A DNA stretch of 15,974 bases from Bacteroidota bacterium. GTDB taxonomy: Bacteria > Bacteroidota > Bacteroidia > Bacteroidales > VadinHA17. Below, piece by piece: positions 6,709-14,035 of the stretch. Each line of letters begins with the position of its first letter. The first letter of the stretch is position 1. Under the pieces are notes generated by a model that saw only the letters and a program-made list of their open reading frames with translations, ran no database searches and was not told the DNA's origin. Location: positions 1 to 15,974 of the forward strand of contig JAKAXP010000022.1 in NCBI GenBank assembly GCA_021816545.1, in the 5' to 3' direction. The translations under genes and the position numbers were made by a program.

Positions 6709-9404
6709 AAATGCGAGGCAGGAGTTTCCTTCTTATTGCACTGTTTCTCACCCCGTTCATCACGAACCAGGCCCAGGTATTACGTGGCAGGATAACTGAT
6801 ACCGGCGGTGCGCCAATGCCGGCAGCTTCCGTTTATATAACCGAACTGCGGCAGGGAACAACGTCTAACAGTGACGGCTGGTATGAGATTTCCCTGCCGC
6901 CCGGCAACTATACTGTTAACTACCAGTTCCTGGGCTATCTGCCGGTAACAAGGCAGTTCACCCTTACCGGCAACGGAGTCACCGCCGACATTGTCCTTAC
7001 CGAACAGCTCTTTGAGATACCACCCGTAAGAGTCTCTGCATCAGGGAAAGACCCTGCGTACTTCATAATGCGCAAAGCCATCGGGATGGCTCCTTTCCAT
7101 CTAAGCCAGGTCAAAATGTGGCAGGCTGAAGTCTATATCAGGGGCGGCGGCAGCGTCGACAAAATCCCGGAGATGCTGAAGAGAAGGATGAAAATCGAAT
7201 CAAACGGCGGTGATCTTAAGGAGGGCAGGTACTACTTCTCGGAGTCGGTCAACATGATAACCTTCAACGCCCCCGACAGGTACGTTCACCGCGTCATCTC
7301 CTCCAACTCGAGCGAAGACCTGACGCAGGGGCAGGCCTCACCGATGGATTTCATAGAGGCGAGCTTCTACCAGCCGGTGCTTGTTGAGATGGCAATATCA
7401 CCCCTGGCACCAAATGCCTTCTCCCATTACATATTCAGCTTCATGGGGTCATCATCACAGGGCGACTACGTAATTGACAAGATCAGCGTCACCCCGCGAA
7501 GGAAAAGCCAGCAGCTCTTCACCGGTGTGATATATATCGTTGAGGATCTCTGGGCAATACACTCGCTTGACCTCACCAATGAAAACATGGCCGGACGCAT
7601 AAGGGTCAGGCAGCTCTACACTCCGGTGAAGGAAGGGATATGGATGCCTGTCAGCCATGAGTTCAATGCCGACATTGCTTTCATGGGCGTAAAGGCCAGG
7701 GCTGCCTATACAAGTGCAGTCAAGTACCTCGAGGTTGAGCCTGACCGTAGCATGCGGCGCCCGCCTGCATATGAAATGGCTGATGCGGCCGGGGCTGAGG
7801 ATGTAACTTCTGAACGCCCGAAGAGTGCTGCTGAAAGGGAGATTGATGCCCTGCTGGCAAAGGATGACCTGACGGCACGCGACATGTCACGGCTGGCTCG
7901 GCTGAATGAGAAAAACGCCCGCACCACGCGGGTGAAGCCTCCCCTGGAGATAGAAGACAAGACCACCGTAATAGTTGAGGATGACGCCACCAGTCGCGAC
8001 TCTGCATACTGGGCTGAGGTGAGGCCCATCCCACTCACCCGCGAGGAGAGCGCCAGCCTTGCCACAGCCCCGGCCGCGAAAGGAAAACTGGCAGTGCGCG
8101 ACACTACTACCCTTAGCATAACAATCGGTGCAGGCTCCCATCCCGGATCAGCCTCCGGCTCAGACACCGCCGGCATGAGAAAAACTCCCGCCTCCCGGTT
8201 CATCAGGGACCTTGCCGGAGGAAAGAGATGGCAGCTTTCTAAGAATACCTTCCTTGAGTTTGACGGACTGGCTGACCTTAAAAGCTTCTCATTCAACACC
8301 GTCGACGGGTTTGTGGCAGGAACCGGCATGAACCTTTCGGTAAAATCAGGCAAGGCAGGCCGTTTCACCCTTGCTCCGTCAGCCCGGTACGCTTTCAGCC
8401 GAGAACGGCTTATGTGGAATGTTACTGCCAATATGCTGTATGACCCCAAGCACTCAGGCAACATCTTCTTCAGGGCAGGCAGCCAGTCGGACGAATTCTC
8501 CCCTTCAGGTGTTAATCAGCTGGTTAATACAGTTTCTTCGCTCTTTTTCAGGGATAACATGATGAGACTTTACGGAAGCCGGTACATAATTGCCGGGCAC
8601 CGCAGCGACATCGCAAACGGTCTGACACTGTCAGTTTCCGGGATGTACGAAAAGCGAGACACGCTGACAAACAACTCTTCCTTTTCAATTTTCAGGAAGG
8701 ACAGGCCATGGTCTGAAAACATCCCTGACAATCCGTATGCAACTGGCGGTTCTGAAGGCTATGATTACGAGCCTCCTGTCTCTCACCGGCATCTCTCAAT
8801 CACAACTTCGCTGACATGGACGCCCCGCCAGAGGTACCGCATCGCTGACGGAGCCAAAATACCTGCTGATTCTGATTACCCGACATTCGCACTCTCCTGG
8901 AGACACGGATACAATTACAGCGACAACCGTCCCGGGAGCTATGATTTCATCTGGGGTGAGGTCAGCCGCACCTCACGGTACGGTGCCCTGAATGAGTTCC
9001 GCTGGCGTGTCCGTGCAGGAGGTTTCCTCAACAGGGAGAATGTGCGGCTGCAGGATATGTACTACTTCAATACCCAATCCTCTCCCGTGCTGCTGAATTT
9101 CTACGAAGATGCCTTTTACCTGAAGCCCTGCTACTCCGTCTCCTCCAGGAAATCATTTGCAGAGGGGCATGTAAGGTACACCACCCCCACCCTGCTTTTA
9201 AAGCGGCTTCCGGTACTCAGCCGCACCCTGATGCGTGAAAATATCAGCCTTTCTGTACTCTGGACGGCTGAGGCAGGATATTATTATGAGACCGGTTACT
9301 CCCTCAGCGAGGTTTTCCTCGTAGGCACTGTCGGGGTGTATGCCGGATTCACCGGCACATCGTTTGAATCAGCCGGAATCAGGGTGATTTTGCGGATCGA
9401 TTAG
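6705..9404 (+). CDS. Outer-membrane protein with CarboxypepD_reg-like and DUF5686 domains
   Basis: An 899-residue exported protein of unknown role. Residues 1-24 are a signal peptide (MKMRGRSF, then a hydrophobic core, ending NQAQ). Residues about 25-105 form a CarboxypepD_reg-like beta-sandwich (LRGRITDTGGAPMPAASVYI, LPPGNYTVNYQFLGY) of the kind found at the N-terminus of many Bacteroidota outer-membrane receptors. From about 110 onward the sequence resembles DUF5686: DPAYFIMRKAI, a charged low-complexity stretch at about 345-500, and the motif SAYWAEVRPIPLTREE near 433. The C-terminal part alternates aromatic and polar residues as expected for an outer-membrane beta-barrel. No TonB-dependent plug domain is recognisable, so it is not a classical SusC-type transporter. 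The ATG overlaps the rsmI stop by four bases. The substrate is unknown; domain naming is from recall. Confidence 0.88.
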   Translation: MKMRGRSFLLIALFLTPFITNQAQVLRGRITDTGGAPMPAASVYITELRQGTTSNSDGWYEISLPPGNYTVNYQFLGYLPVTRQFTLTGNGVTADIVLTEQLFEIPPVRVSASGKDPAYFIMRKAIGMAPFHLSQVKMWQAEVYIRGGGSVDKIPEMLKRRMKIESNGGDLKEGRYYFSESVNMITFNAPDRYVHRVISSNSSEDLTQGQASPMDFIEASFYQPVLVEMAISPLAPNAFSHYIFSFMGSSSQGDYVIDKISVTPRRKSQQLFTGVIYIVEDLWAIHSLDLTNENMAGRIRVRQLYTPVKEGIWMPVSHEFNADIAFMGVKARAAYTSAVKYLEVEPDRSMRRPPAYEMADAAGAEDVTSERPKSAAEREIDALLAKDDLTARDMSRLARLNEKNARTTRVKPPLEIEDKTTVIVEDDATSRDSAYWAEVRPIPLTREESASLATAPAAKGKLAVRDTTTLSITIGAGSHPGSASGSDTAGMRKTPASRFIRDLAGGKRWQLSKNTFLEFDGLADLKSFSFNTVDGFVAGTGMNLSVKSGKAGRFTLAPSARYAFSRERLMWNVTANMLYDPKHSGNIFFRAGSQSDEFSPSGVNQLVNTVSSLFFRDNMMRLYGSRYIIAGHRSDIANGLTLSVSGMYEKRDTLTNNSSFSIFRKDRPWSENIPDNPYATGGSEGYDYEPPVSHRHLSITTSLTWTPRQRYRIADGAKIPADSDYPTFALSWRHGYNYSDNRPGSYDFIWGEVSRTSRYGALNEFRWRVRAGGFLNRENVRLQDMYYFNTQSSPVLLNFYEDAFYLKPCYSVSSRKSFAEGHVRYTTPTLLLKRLPVLSRTLMRENISLSVLWTAEAGYYYETGYSLSEVFLVGTVGVYAGFTGTSFESAGIRVILRID

Positions 9405-9424
9405 GGACCGGGATATTGCCAAAT

Positions 9425-10951
9425 TCAGAAGAGCGGTTTCCGCCCATTGTCATCAGGCGAAAAATCACTGTAATCCGAAGAGATGTCATTGTTCATCTTC
9501 GAACCCATTGTGAAGACCCCGCCCGACGGAACATCCGGGAAGGAAGCATCAGCCCCGAACTCATCCGGCTCCACAAAAGAGGCACGGTCTTCCTTGAAGT
9601 AAAGAAGGACCTCGTCGGTGGGACCGTTACGGTTCTTCGCCAGGATGATGTCAGCATGACCCTTGGTCGATTGCCCGTCCTCAAACTGGAGTACCCCCAT
9701 TTTTTCCGGGCGGTGAATAAAGACAACCATGTCGGCGTCCTGCTCAATTGCGCCTGATTCACGAAGGTCAGAGAGCATGGGTTTCTTATTGCCACCACGC
9801 GTCTCAACCGACCTGTTCAGCTGCGAGAGTGCAAGCACCGGCACTGCCAGTTCCTTTGCAATACTCTTCAGTGACCTCGAGATGGAGCTCACCTCCTGCT
9901 CACGGCTGCCCGCATCAGGCGGCCCGGTCATAAGCTGAAGGTAGTCGACCACCACCACATCAAGCTTGTTCTGTGCCTTCAGCCTGCGGCACTTGGCCCT
10001 CAGCTCGAAAACCGAGATGGCAGGTGTGTCATCAATATATATAGGTGCTTCGGTAAGTGATTTGATACGCGACTCGAGCAGCGACCACTCCTCCGGCGAC
10101 AGCTTTCCGTTCTTGATCTTCTCTCCCGGGATCTCGGTCTCTGTCACAATAAGCCTGTTAACCAGCTGAATTGCTGACATTTCGAGTGAGAAGATGGCAA
10201 CCTTACGGCCATGGTCAATTGCCATGTTACGTGCCATAGTTAGGGCGAAGGCTGTCTTTCCCATGGAAGGCCTTGCTGCTATGATCACAAGCTCCGATCT
10301 CTGCCACCCTGAAGTGAGCCTGTCGAGCTTTGTGAATCCTGAAGGCACACCCACAAGTGCATCTTCCTTCTTGCCCAGCTCCTCAATCTCCGCAAGAGTC
10401 TGCTTGATAACCTCGTGTATTGGCGCAACTTCGTGCTTGATGTTCCCCTCGGCAATTCGGAAGAGCTCATCCTCACTCCTGTCCAGCAGCTCGGTGACAT
10501 CCAGGGTATCCTCATAAACCAGGTTCTGAATCATCGTTGACGCACGTATCAGCTCACGCTGTATGTACTTCTGGAGCACTATCCTTGCGTGGTATTCGAC
10601 GTTGGCGGCAGAGACAATCCGCGAAGTCAGCTCCGTCAGGTAAACGGGCCCGCCCACCTCCTCCAGGTCATTTGTCCTCTTGAGTTCCTGCGTAACTGTA
10701 AGCAGGTCAATAGGCTGGTCGCGCTTGTTGAGCTCAATGATTGCTGCAAATATCTTCTGGTGGGCAGCCGAATAGAATACCTCGGGCCTGAGCATGTCAA
10801 CAACCATCCTGGAAGCCTCTATCTCAAGCATTGCGGCACCGAGGACAGCCTCCTCCATCTCGGCCGACTGCGGGGGGATGCGTCCACCCTCAGGTATGAT
10901 TACAACTGATTGCTTTTTATCCTGTCTTCCCCGTGACGTAGCCTGTACCAT
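9425..10951 (-). CDS. dnaB: Replicative DNA helicase
   Basis: Hexameric 5'-3' helicase that unwinds DNA at the replication fork and recruits primase. With the ATG at 10951 it has 508 residues. The N-terminal domain (about 25-130) begins at PPQSAEMEEAVLGAAM, a linker helix lies at about 175-195, and the RecA-like domain carries Walker A ARPSMGKT (226-233), FSLEMS with the catalytic Glu257, Walker B VVVDYLQLM (333-341), ALSQLNRSVE (374-383), SDLRESGAIEQDAD (394-407) and AKNRNGPT (438-445). No intein interrupts it. The frame stays open 26 codons further upstream to 11029, but that extension is hydrophobic, unlike DnaB, and would contain the predicted promoter, so I use 10951. The acidic C-terminal tail (about 465-508) looks lineage-specific. 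It converges on the DUF5686 gene with only 20 bases between the stops. Confidence 0.97.
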   Translation of the reverse strand: MVQATSRGRQDKKQSVVIIPEGGRIPPQSAEMEEAVLGAAMLEIEASRMVVDMLRPEVFYSAAHQKIFAAIIELNKRDQPIDLLTVTQELKRTNDLEEVGGPVYLTELTSRIVSAANVEYHARIVLQKYIQRELIRASTMIQNLVYEDTLDVTELLDRSEDELFRIAEGNIKHEVAPIHEVIKQTLAEIEELGKKEDALVGVPSGFTKLDRLTSGWQRSELVIIAARPSMGKTAFALTMARNMAIDHGRKVAIFSLEMSAIQLVNRLIVTETEIPGEKIKNGKLSPEEWSLLESRIKSLTEAPIYIDDTPAISVFELRAKCRRLKAQNKLDVVVVDYLQLMTGPPDAGSREQEVSSISRSLKSIAKELAVPVLALSQLNRSVETRGGNKKPMLSDLRESGAIEQDADMVVFIHRPEKMGVLQFEDGQSTKGHADIILAKNRNGPTDEVLLYFKEDRASFVEPDEFGADASFPDVPSGGVFTMGSKMNNDISSDYSDFSPDDNGRKPLF

Positions 10952-10984
10952 TAATATATACCGTTGATTTTCAGTTAATATGAC

Positions 10985-11012
10985 GAATCCGGCAAACGCT
11001 GCTGCCGGAATC
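10985..11012. repeat. Imperfect inverted repeat in the dnaB promoter/leader region
   Basis: The left arm GAATCCGGCA (10985-10994) pairs with the right arm TGCCGGAATC (11003-11012) in nine of ten positions around an 8-base centre. It lies directly downstream of, and overlaps by one base, the predicted dnaB -7 element on the minus strand, so it spans the expected transcription start. It could be an operator or an mRNA 5' hairpin. No T-run follows on either strand, so it is not a typical intrinsic terminator. Confidence 0.6.
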
Positions 11013-11019
11013 AAATTTA
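11012..11019 (-). promoter_or_regulatory. Candidate -7 element for dnaB
   Basis: On the minus strand this reads TAAATTTG, an exact TAnnTTTG match, 60 bases upstream of the dnaB ATG at 10951. A TTTTG lies 23 bases further upstream, slightly longer than the usual 19-21 spacing for a -33 element. Its presence supports the 10951 start over the longer frame. Confidence 0.5.
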
Positions 11020-11138
11020 ACAATATCACCCGTCACCGGAGGCAAAACCGTCATTTATTCTTTCCAACAACCTGCTGTTTATAAGATGTTGAAAACACAG
11101 ATAATCGTGAAAAATGAGGTAATTTAAAAAGGTTCGTA

Positions 11139-11146
11139 TATTTTTG
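11139..11146 (+). promoter_or_regulatory. Candidate -7 element for ispE
   Basis: TATTTTTG is an exact TAnnTTTG match 22 bases before the ispE ATG, which would leave a short leader of roughly 15 bases. No -33 TTTG is visible upstream. Confidence 0.45.
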
Positions 11147-11168
11147 GTCTTTCAAGAGTGCATTTGCA

Positions 11169-11990
11169 ATGGTTGTATTTCCGAAGGCGAAGATAAATAT
11201 AGGGTTAAGGATCGTTGAGAAGAGGCCTGACGGCTATCATAACATCGAGACCTTCTTTTATCCCGTTGATCTTGCCGACGCTCTTGAATTTGTAGTTAGA
11301 AAGGACAACCGGAGGAGTGATACGCTCCGTATCACCGGCCTTATGAAGGATGCTGACCCTGACAACAACCTGGTTATGAAGGCTGTGAAGATCATGCGGC
11401 AGTCGTTTGATTTTCCTGCCATAAAGATTCATCTGCACAAGAGCATCCCCGTAGGTGCGGGCCTTGGCGGCGGCTCGTCAGATGCTGCCGGCATGCTCAG
11501 GGCCCTGAACAGGTACTTCGGCTTCGGCCTCAACTCCGAGGAGCTCCGTTCCTTCGCCGGACTGATTGGCAGTGATGCACCGTTCTTCATTGACAGCACC
11601 CCGTCATTTGCAGAGGGTGTGGGGAATATCCTCTCTGAGTTTCCCCTCGACCTGGGCCGTTACCGTATTGTAATACTTTACCCTGACGTGAACAGCAGCA
11701 CTGCCGAGGCATATGCCGGGTGTGTACCATGCCCCACAGGCCTCTCGCTGAGGCAGCTGCTCAACCTGCCGGTAGGCGGATGGCGCGGCAGGGTTGTGAA
11801 TGATTTTGAACTGAATATCTTCAGGATCTATCCGCAGATCGGCAAAATGAAGGTAGGGCTGTATGAAGCAGGTGCAATTTATGCATCAATGTCCGGCAGC
11901 GGCTCCGCGGTCTACGGCATATTTGAGCAGGAGCCCGACCTGCCGCCAGAGCTCGCAAAATACAGGCTCAGCACAGCCGAACTTTCATGA
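11169..11990 (+). CDS. ispE: 4-(cytidine 5'-diphospho)-2-C-methyl-D-erythritol kinase
   Basis: GHMP-family kinase of 273 residues that phosphorylates the 2-hydroxyl of CDP-methylerythritol, a step of the non-mevalonate (MEP) isoprenoid pathway in the cytosol. The N-terminus FPKAKINIGLRI carries the conserved Lys8, followed by the substrate-binding RPDGYHNIET (19-28), the glycine-rich ATP loop PVGAGLGGGSSDAAG (94-108), GSDAPFF with the catalytic Asp136, and the C-terminal GHMP motif MSGSGSAVYG. Length and all motifs fit the family. The ATG at 11169 is at the family's normal N-terminus and has a -7 promoter match shortly upstream. The gene stands alone on its strand, divergent from dnaB and convergent with the biotin carrier gene 60 bases downstream. 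Confidence 0.97.
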   Translation: MVVFPKAKINIGLRIVEKRPDGYHNIETFFYPVDLADALEFVVRKDNRRSDTLRITGLMKDADPDNNLVMKAVKIMRQSFDFPAIKIHLHKSIPVGAGLGGGSSDAAGMLRALNRYFGFGLNSEELRSFAGLIGSDAPFFIDSTPSFAEGVGNILSEFPLDLGRYRIVILYPDVNSSTAEAYAGCVPCPTGLSLRQLLNLPVGGWRGRVVNDFELNIFRIYPQIGKMKVGLYEAGAIYASMSGSGSAVYGIFEQEPDLPPELAKYRLSTAELS

Positions 11991-12050
11991 AAGTCCGGCC
12001 CCACTGGCCTCCATGAACCGATTCATTAGCTGCCGGCCCCCAGGGGCTAA

Positions 12051-12365
12051 TCAGGCTATCTCCACCAGCACAGCCCCTTTTGTCACCCTGTCACCGGTAG
12101 AAACATTTACAGCAACTACCTTCCCGTCAGTGTGGCTTTTGAGCCTGTTCTTCATCTTCATCGCCTCGAGGATGACCAGGTCATCCCCCTCCTTTACCTT
12201 ATCACCCGGCTTTACAAGTATCTCGACAACCGTCCCTGGAATGAAGCTGTGAATCTTTCCCGGCACAGGAGGCTCATACGGCTTGCGCGACACAAAGCGC
12301 GGACTCAGCCTGGTTGTGTAGGCAGTATGATCTATGACAAGCTTGTCTGTATCTTTCTTTTCCAT
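12051..12365 (-). CDS. Biotin carboxyl carrier protein subunit of an acyl-CoA carboxylase/decarboxylase
   Basis: A 104-residue biotinyl carrier. Residues about 32-104 form the biotinyl domain (PVPGKIHSFIPGTVVEILV) with the biotin attachment motif EAMKM; Lys70 is the expected biotinylation site. The first 30 residues are a polar, unrecognised extension without the Ala/Pro-rich linker of some Bacteroidota carriers. It starts 22 bases after the stop of the carboxyltransferase gene, behind a purine-rich AAAAGAGAG, so the two are almost certainly co-transcribed and work in one complex that moves a carboxyl group through biotin. It is too short to contain a biotin carboxylase or a membrane decarboxylase subunit, and none is adjacent. 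Whether the complex carboxylates (acetyl- or propionyl-CoA) or decarboxylates (methylmalonyl-CoA) cannot be told from this gene. Confidence 0.93.
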   Translation of the reverse strand: MEKKDTDKLVIDHTAYTTRLSPRFVSRKPYEPPVPGKIHSFIPGTVVEILVKPGDKVKEGDDLVILEAMKMKNRLKSHTDGKVVAVNVSTGDRVTKGAVLVEIA

Positions 12366-12387
12366 TACGCTCTCTTTTGGAAATTAA

Positions 12388-13932
12388 TCAGAAGGGCGGG
12401 ATCCCGTGCTTCTTCCATGGCATCTGCACATCCTTGTTCTCAGATACCTCCAGGCCGTGCAGCAGCAGCCTGCGGGTCTCTGACGGTTCAATGACCGCAT
12501 CGACGTAGCCACGCGAGGCAGCCACATACGGGTTGGCAAACTTCTCCCGGTACTCATCAACCTTCTGGCGGCGCATGTCATCAGGATTGGCAGCCGAGGT
12601 GATCTCCTTGCGGAAAATAATGTTGGCGGCACCCTCGGGACCCATCACTGCAATCTCAGCTGTCGGCCATGCAAATACGAAGTCGGCACGCAGGTGACGT
12701 GAACTCATCGCAATATAACCGCCGCCGTAAGCCTTGCGCAGAATCACGGTGAGCTTCGGAACGGTAGCTTCGCTGTAGGCGTAAAGGACCTTGGCACCGT
12801 GGCGGATGACACCTGCATGCTCCTGGTCAACGCCTGGCAGATAACCGGGCAGGTCAACGAAAGTCACCAGCGGAATGCTGAAGGCATCACAGTAACGGAT
12901 AAACCTGGCAGCCTTGTCTGAGGAATCAACGTCAAGCACACCTGCCATCTCCATGGGCTGGTTTGCAACGAAACCGACGGTTCGTCCTCCTATACGGCCG
13001 AACCCGATCACCATGTTCCGGGCATACATATCCTGTATCTCGAAGAAATCCGATCCGTCAGCGACAGCCATGATCACCTCTCTCACATCATACGGAAGGG
13101 TGGAATCTCCCGGCACTATCTTTTCAATGTCATACCTTGCATCCGGTGGCAGCGTCTCCGTTACAGCAGCCCTCATCTCATTGTTCCTGGGGATGAATGA
13201 GATCAGTCGCTTGATCTGGTCAAAACACTCCTCCTCTGAAGAAGCAAAGAAATGGGCGTTGCCCGAAGTCTCACAGTGGACGCGTGCACCGCCGAGGGCT
13301 TCCATGGAGATCTCCTCGCCGAGAACAGTCTTGATCACCTCGGGACCGGTGATGAACATCTTCGAGATATTGTCAACAACGAATACAAAGTCGGTCAGCG
13401 CCGGTGAGTATACTGCACCACCGGCACAGGGCCCCAGTATAACTGATATCTGCGGGATGACCCCGCTTGAGATTGTGTTCCTGAAGAAAATCTCACCGTA
13501 GCCGGCAAGTGAATTGACACCCTCCTGTATGCGGGCTCCGCCCGAATCATTGATCCCTATAAGCGGTATCCTCATCTTGAGTGCGTGATCCATGATCTTG
13601 GTGATCTTGCGCGAGTGCATCAGCCCCAGTGACCCCCCTGCAACGGTGAAATCCTGCGCAAAAACAGCAACAGGATTGCCGTGAACGGTACCGGTACCTA
13701 TTACCACACCGTCACTGGGCAGATTCTTTTTGTCCATTCCGAAATCACGTGCATCATGCTCCACGAACATGTCATACTCGTTGAATGTGCCCGGATCAAG
13801 TATGGCCATAATGCGCTCACGGGCTGTGTTCTTGCCCATGGCCTTCTGCTTCACGATGGCTTCCTCGCCGCCGCCAAGCAGCATCTTCTCACGCTTCTCC
13901 TTGAGTTCGCGTATCTTCTTTTCCAATGCCAT
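12388..13932 (-). CDS. Acyl-CoA carboxylase carboxyltransferase (propionyl-CoA carboxylase beta / methylmalonyl-CoA decarboxylase alpha type)
   Basis: A 514-residue carboxyltransferase with tandem crotonase-like halves, which transfers a carboxyl group between carboxybiotin and an acyl-CoA. The N-terminal half holds KNTARERI (34-41), DFTVAGGSLG (94-103), and the first oxyanion-hole site NDSGGARIQEG (128-138), followed by LGPCAGGAVYSPA (166-178). The C-terminal half holds FVDLPGYLPG (358-367), a second glycine site AYGGGYIAMSS (401-411), and AWPTAEIAVMGPEGA (421-435). Length and both sites fit the PccB/MmdA family; the sequence alone does not separate carboxylase from sodium-pumping decarboxylase use. 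The ATG at 13932 lacks a Shine-Dalgarno sequence and lies in an AT-rich leader with a -7 match at 13988-13995. The biotin carrier follows 22 bases downstream. Methylmalonyl-CoA epimerase and mutase, frequent partners, are not in this window. Confidence 0.95.
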   Translation of the reverse strand: MALEKKIRELKEKREKMLLGGGEEAIVKQKAMGKNTARERIMAILDPGTFNEYDMFVEHDARDFGMDKKNLPSDGVVIGTGTVHGNPVAVFAQDFTVAGGSLGLMHSRKITKIMDHALKMRIPLIGINDSGGARIQEGVNSLAGYGEIFFRNTISSGVIPQISVILGPCAGGAVYSPALTDFVFVVDNISKMFITGPEVIKTVLGEEISMEALGGARVHCETSGNAHFFASSEEECFDQIKRLISFIPRNNEMRAAVTETLPPDARYDIEKIVPGDSTLPYDVREVIMAVADGSDFFEIQDMYARNMVIGFGRIGGRTVGFVANQPMEMAGVLDVDSSDKAARFIRYCDAFSIPLVTFVDLPGYLPGVDQEHAGVIRHGAKVLYAYSEATVPKLTVILRKAYGGGYIAMSSRHLRADFVFAWPTAEIAVMGPEGAANIIFRKEITSAANPDDMRRQKVDEYREKFANPYVAASRGYVDAVIEPSETRRLLLHGLEVSENKDVQMPWKKHGIPPF

Positions 13933-13987
13933 AATTAATCTTGTTTAATACAGTCTTTCCTTTCCAAAAAAAGCACGGCAATTTAAG

Positions 13988-13995
13988 CAAAAATA
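13988..13995 (-). promoter_or_regulatory. Candidate -7 element for the carboxyltransferase-biotin carrier operon
   Basis: On the minus strand this reads TATTTTTG, an exact TAnnTTTG match, 55 bases upstream of the ATG at 13932 and just after the lptG stop. No -33 element is evident at standard spacing. It suggests the carboxyltransferase pair can be transcribed separately from tgt-lptG. Confidence 0.45.
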
Positions 13996-14010
13996 GAATA
14001 TGCACAATAT

Positions 14011-14035
14011 GCCCCGGAGTGTGCTATTTCGGGGC
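14011..14035 (-). terminator. Weak hairpin at the end of lptG
   Basis: A six-base GC arm GCCCCG/CGGGGC encloses 13 bases that include the lptG stop codon. No run of T follows immediately on the minus strand; the first T-rich stretch is about 20 bases further and coincides with the predicted promoter. It may slow or partly terminate transcription, but it is not a convincing intrinsic terminator. Confidence 0.22.

Noticed and set aside
7706..8464. A 252-codon minus-strand open frame inside the DUF5686 gene.
   Set aside because: It is Ser/Ala/Arg-rich, has no recognisable motif, and mirrors the low-complexity part of the real gene, so it is most likely a composition-driven shadow.
10952..11029. 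N-terminal extension of dnaB by 26 codons.
   Set aside because: The extension is hydrophobic, unlike DnaB N-termini, and would put the predicted -7 element and dyad inside the coding region.
11991..12050. GC-rich short inverted repeats (around GGCCCCACTGGCC and GCCCCCAGGGGC) between ispE and the biotin carrier, as a bidirectional terminator.
   Set aside because: The arms are only four to five bases and no T-run follows on either strand; such repeats are expected by chance in GC-rich sequence.
12914..13501. A 195-codon plus-strand open frame inside the carboxyltransferase gene.
   Set aside because: It is antisense to well-conserved enzyme sequence, with no domain pattern or ribosome binding site.
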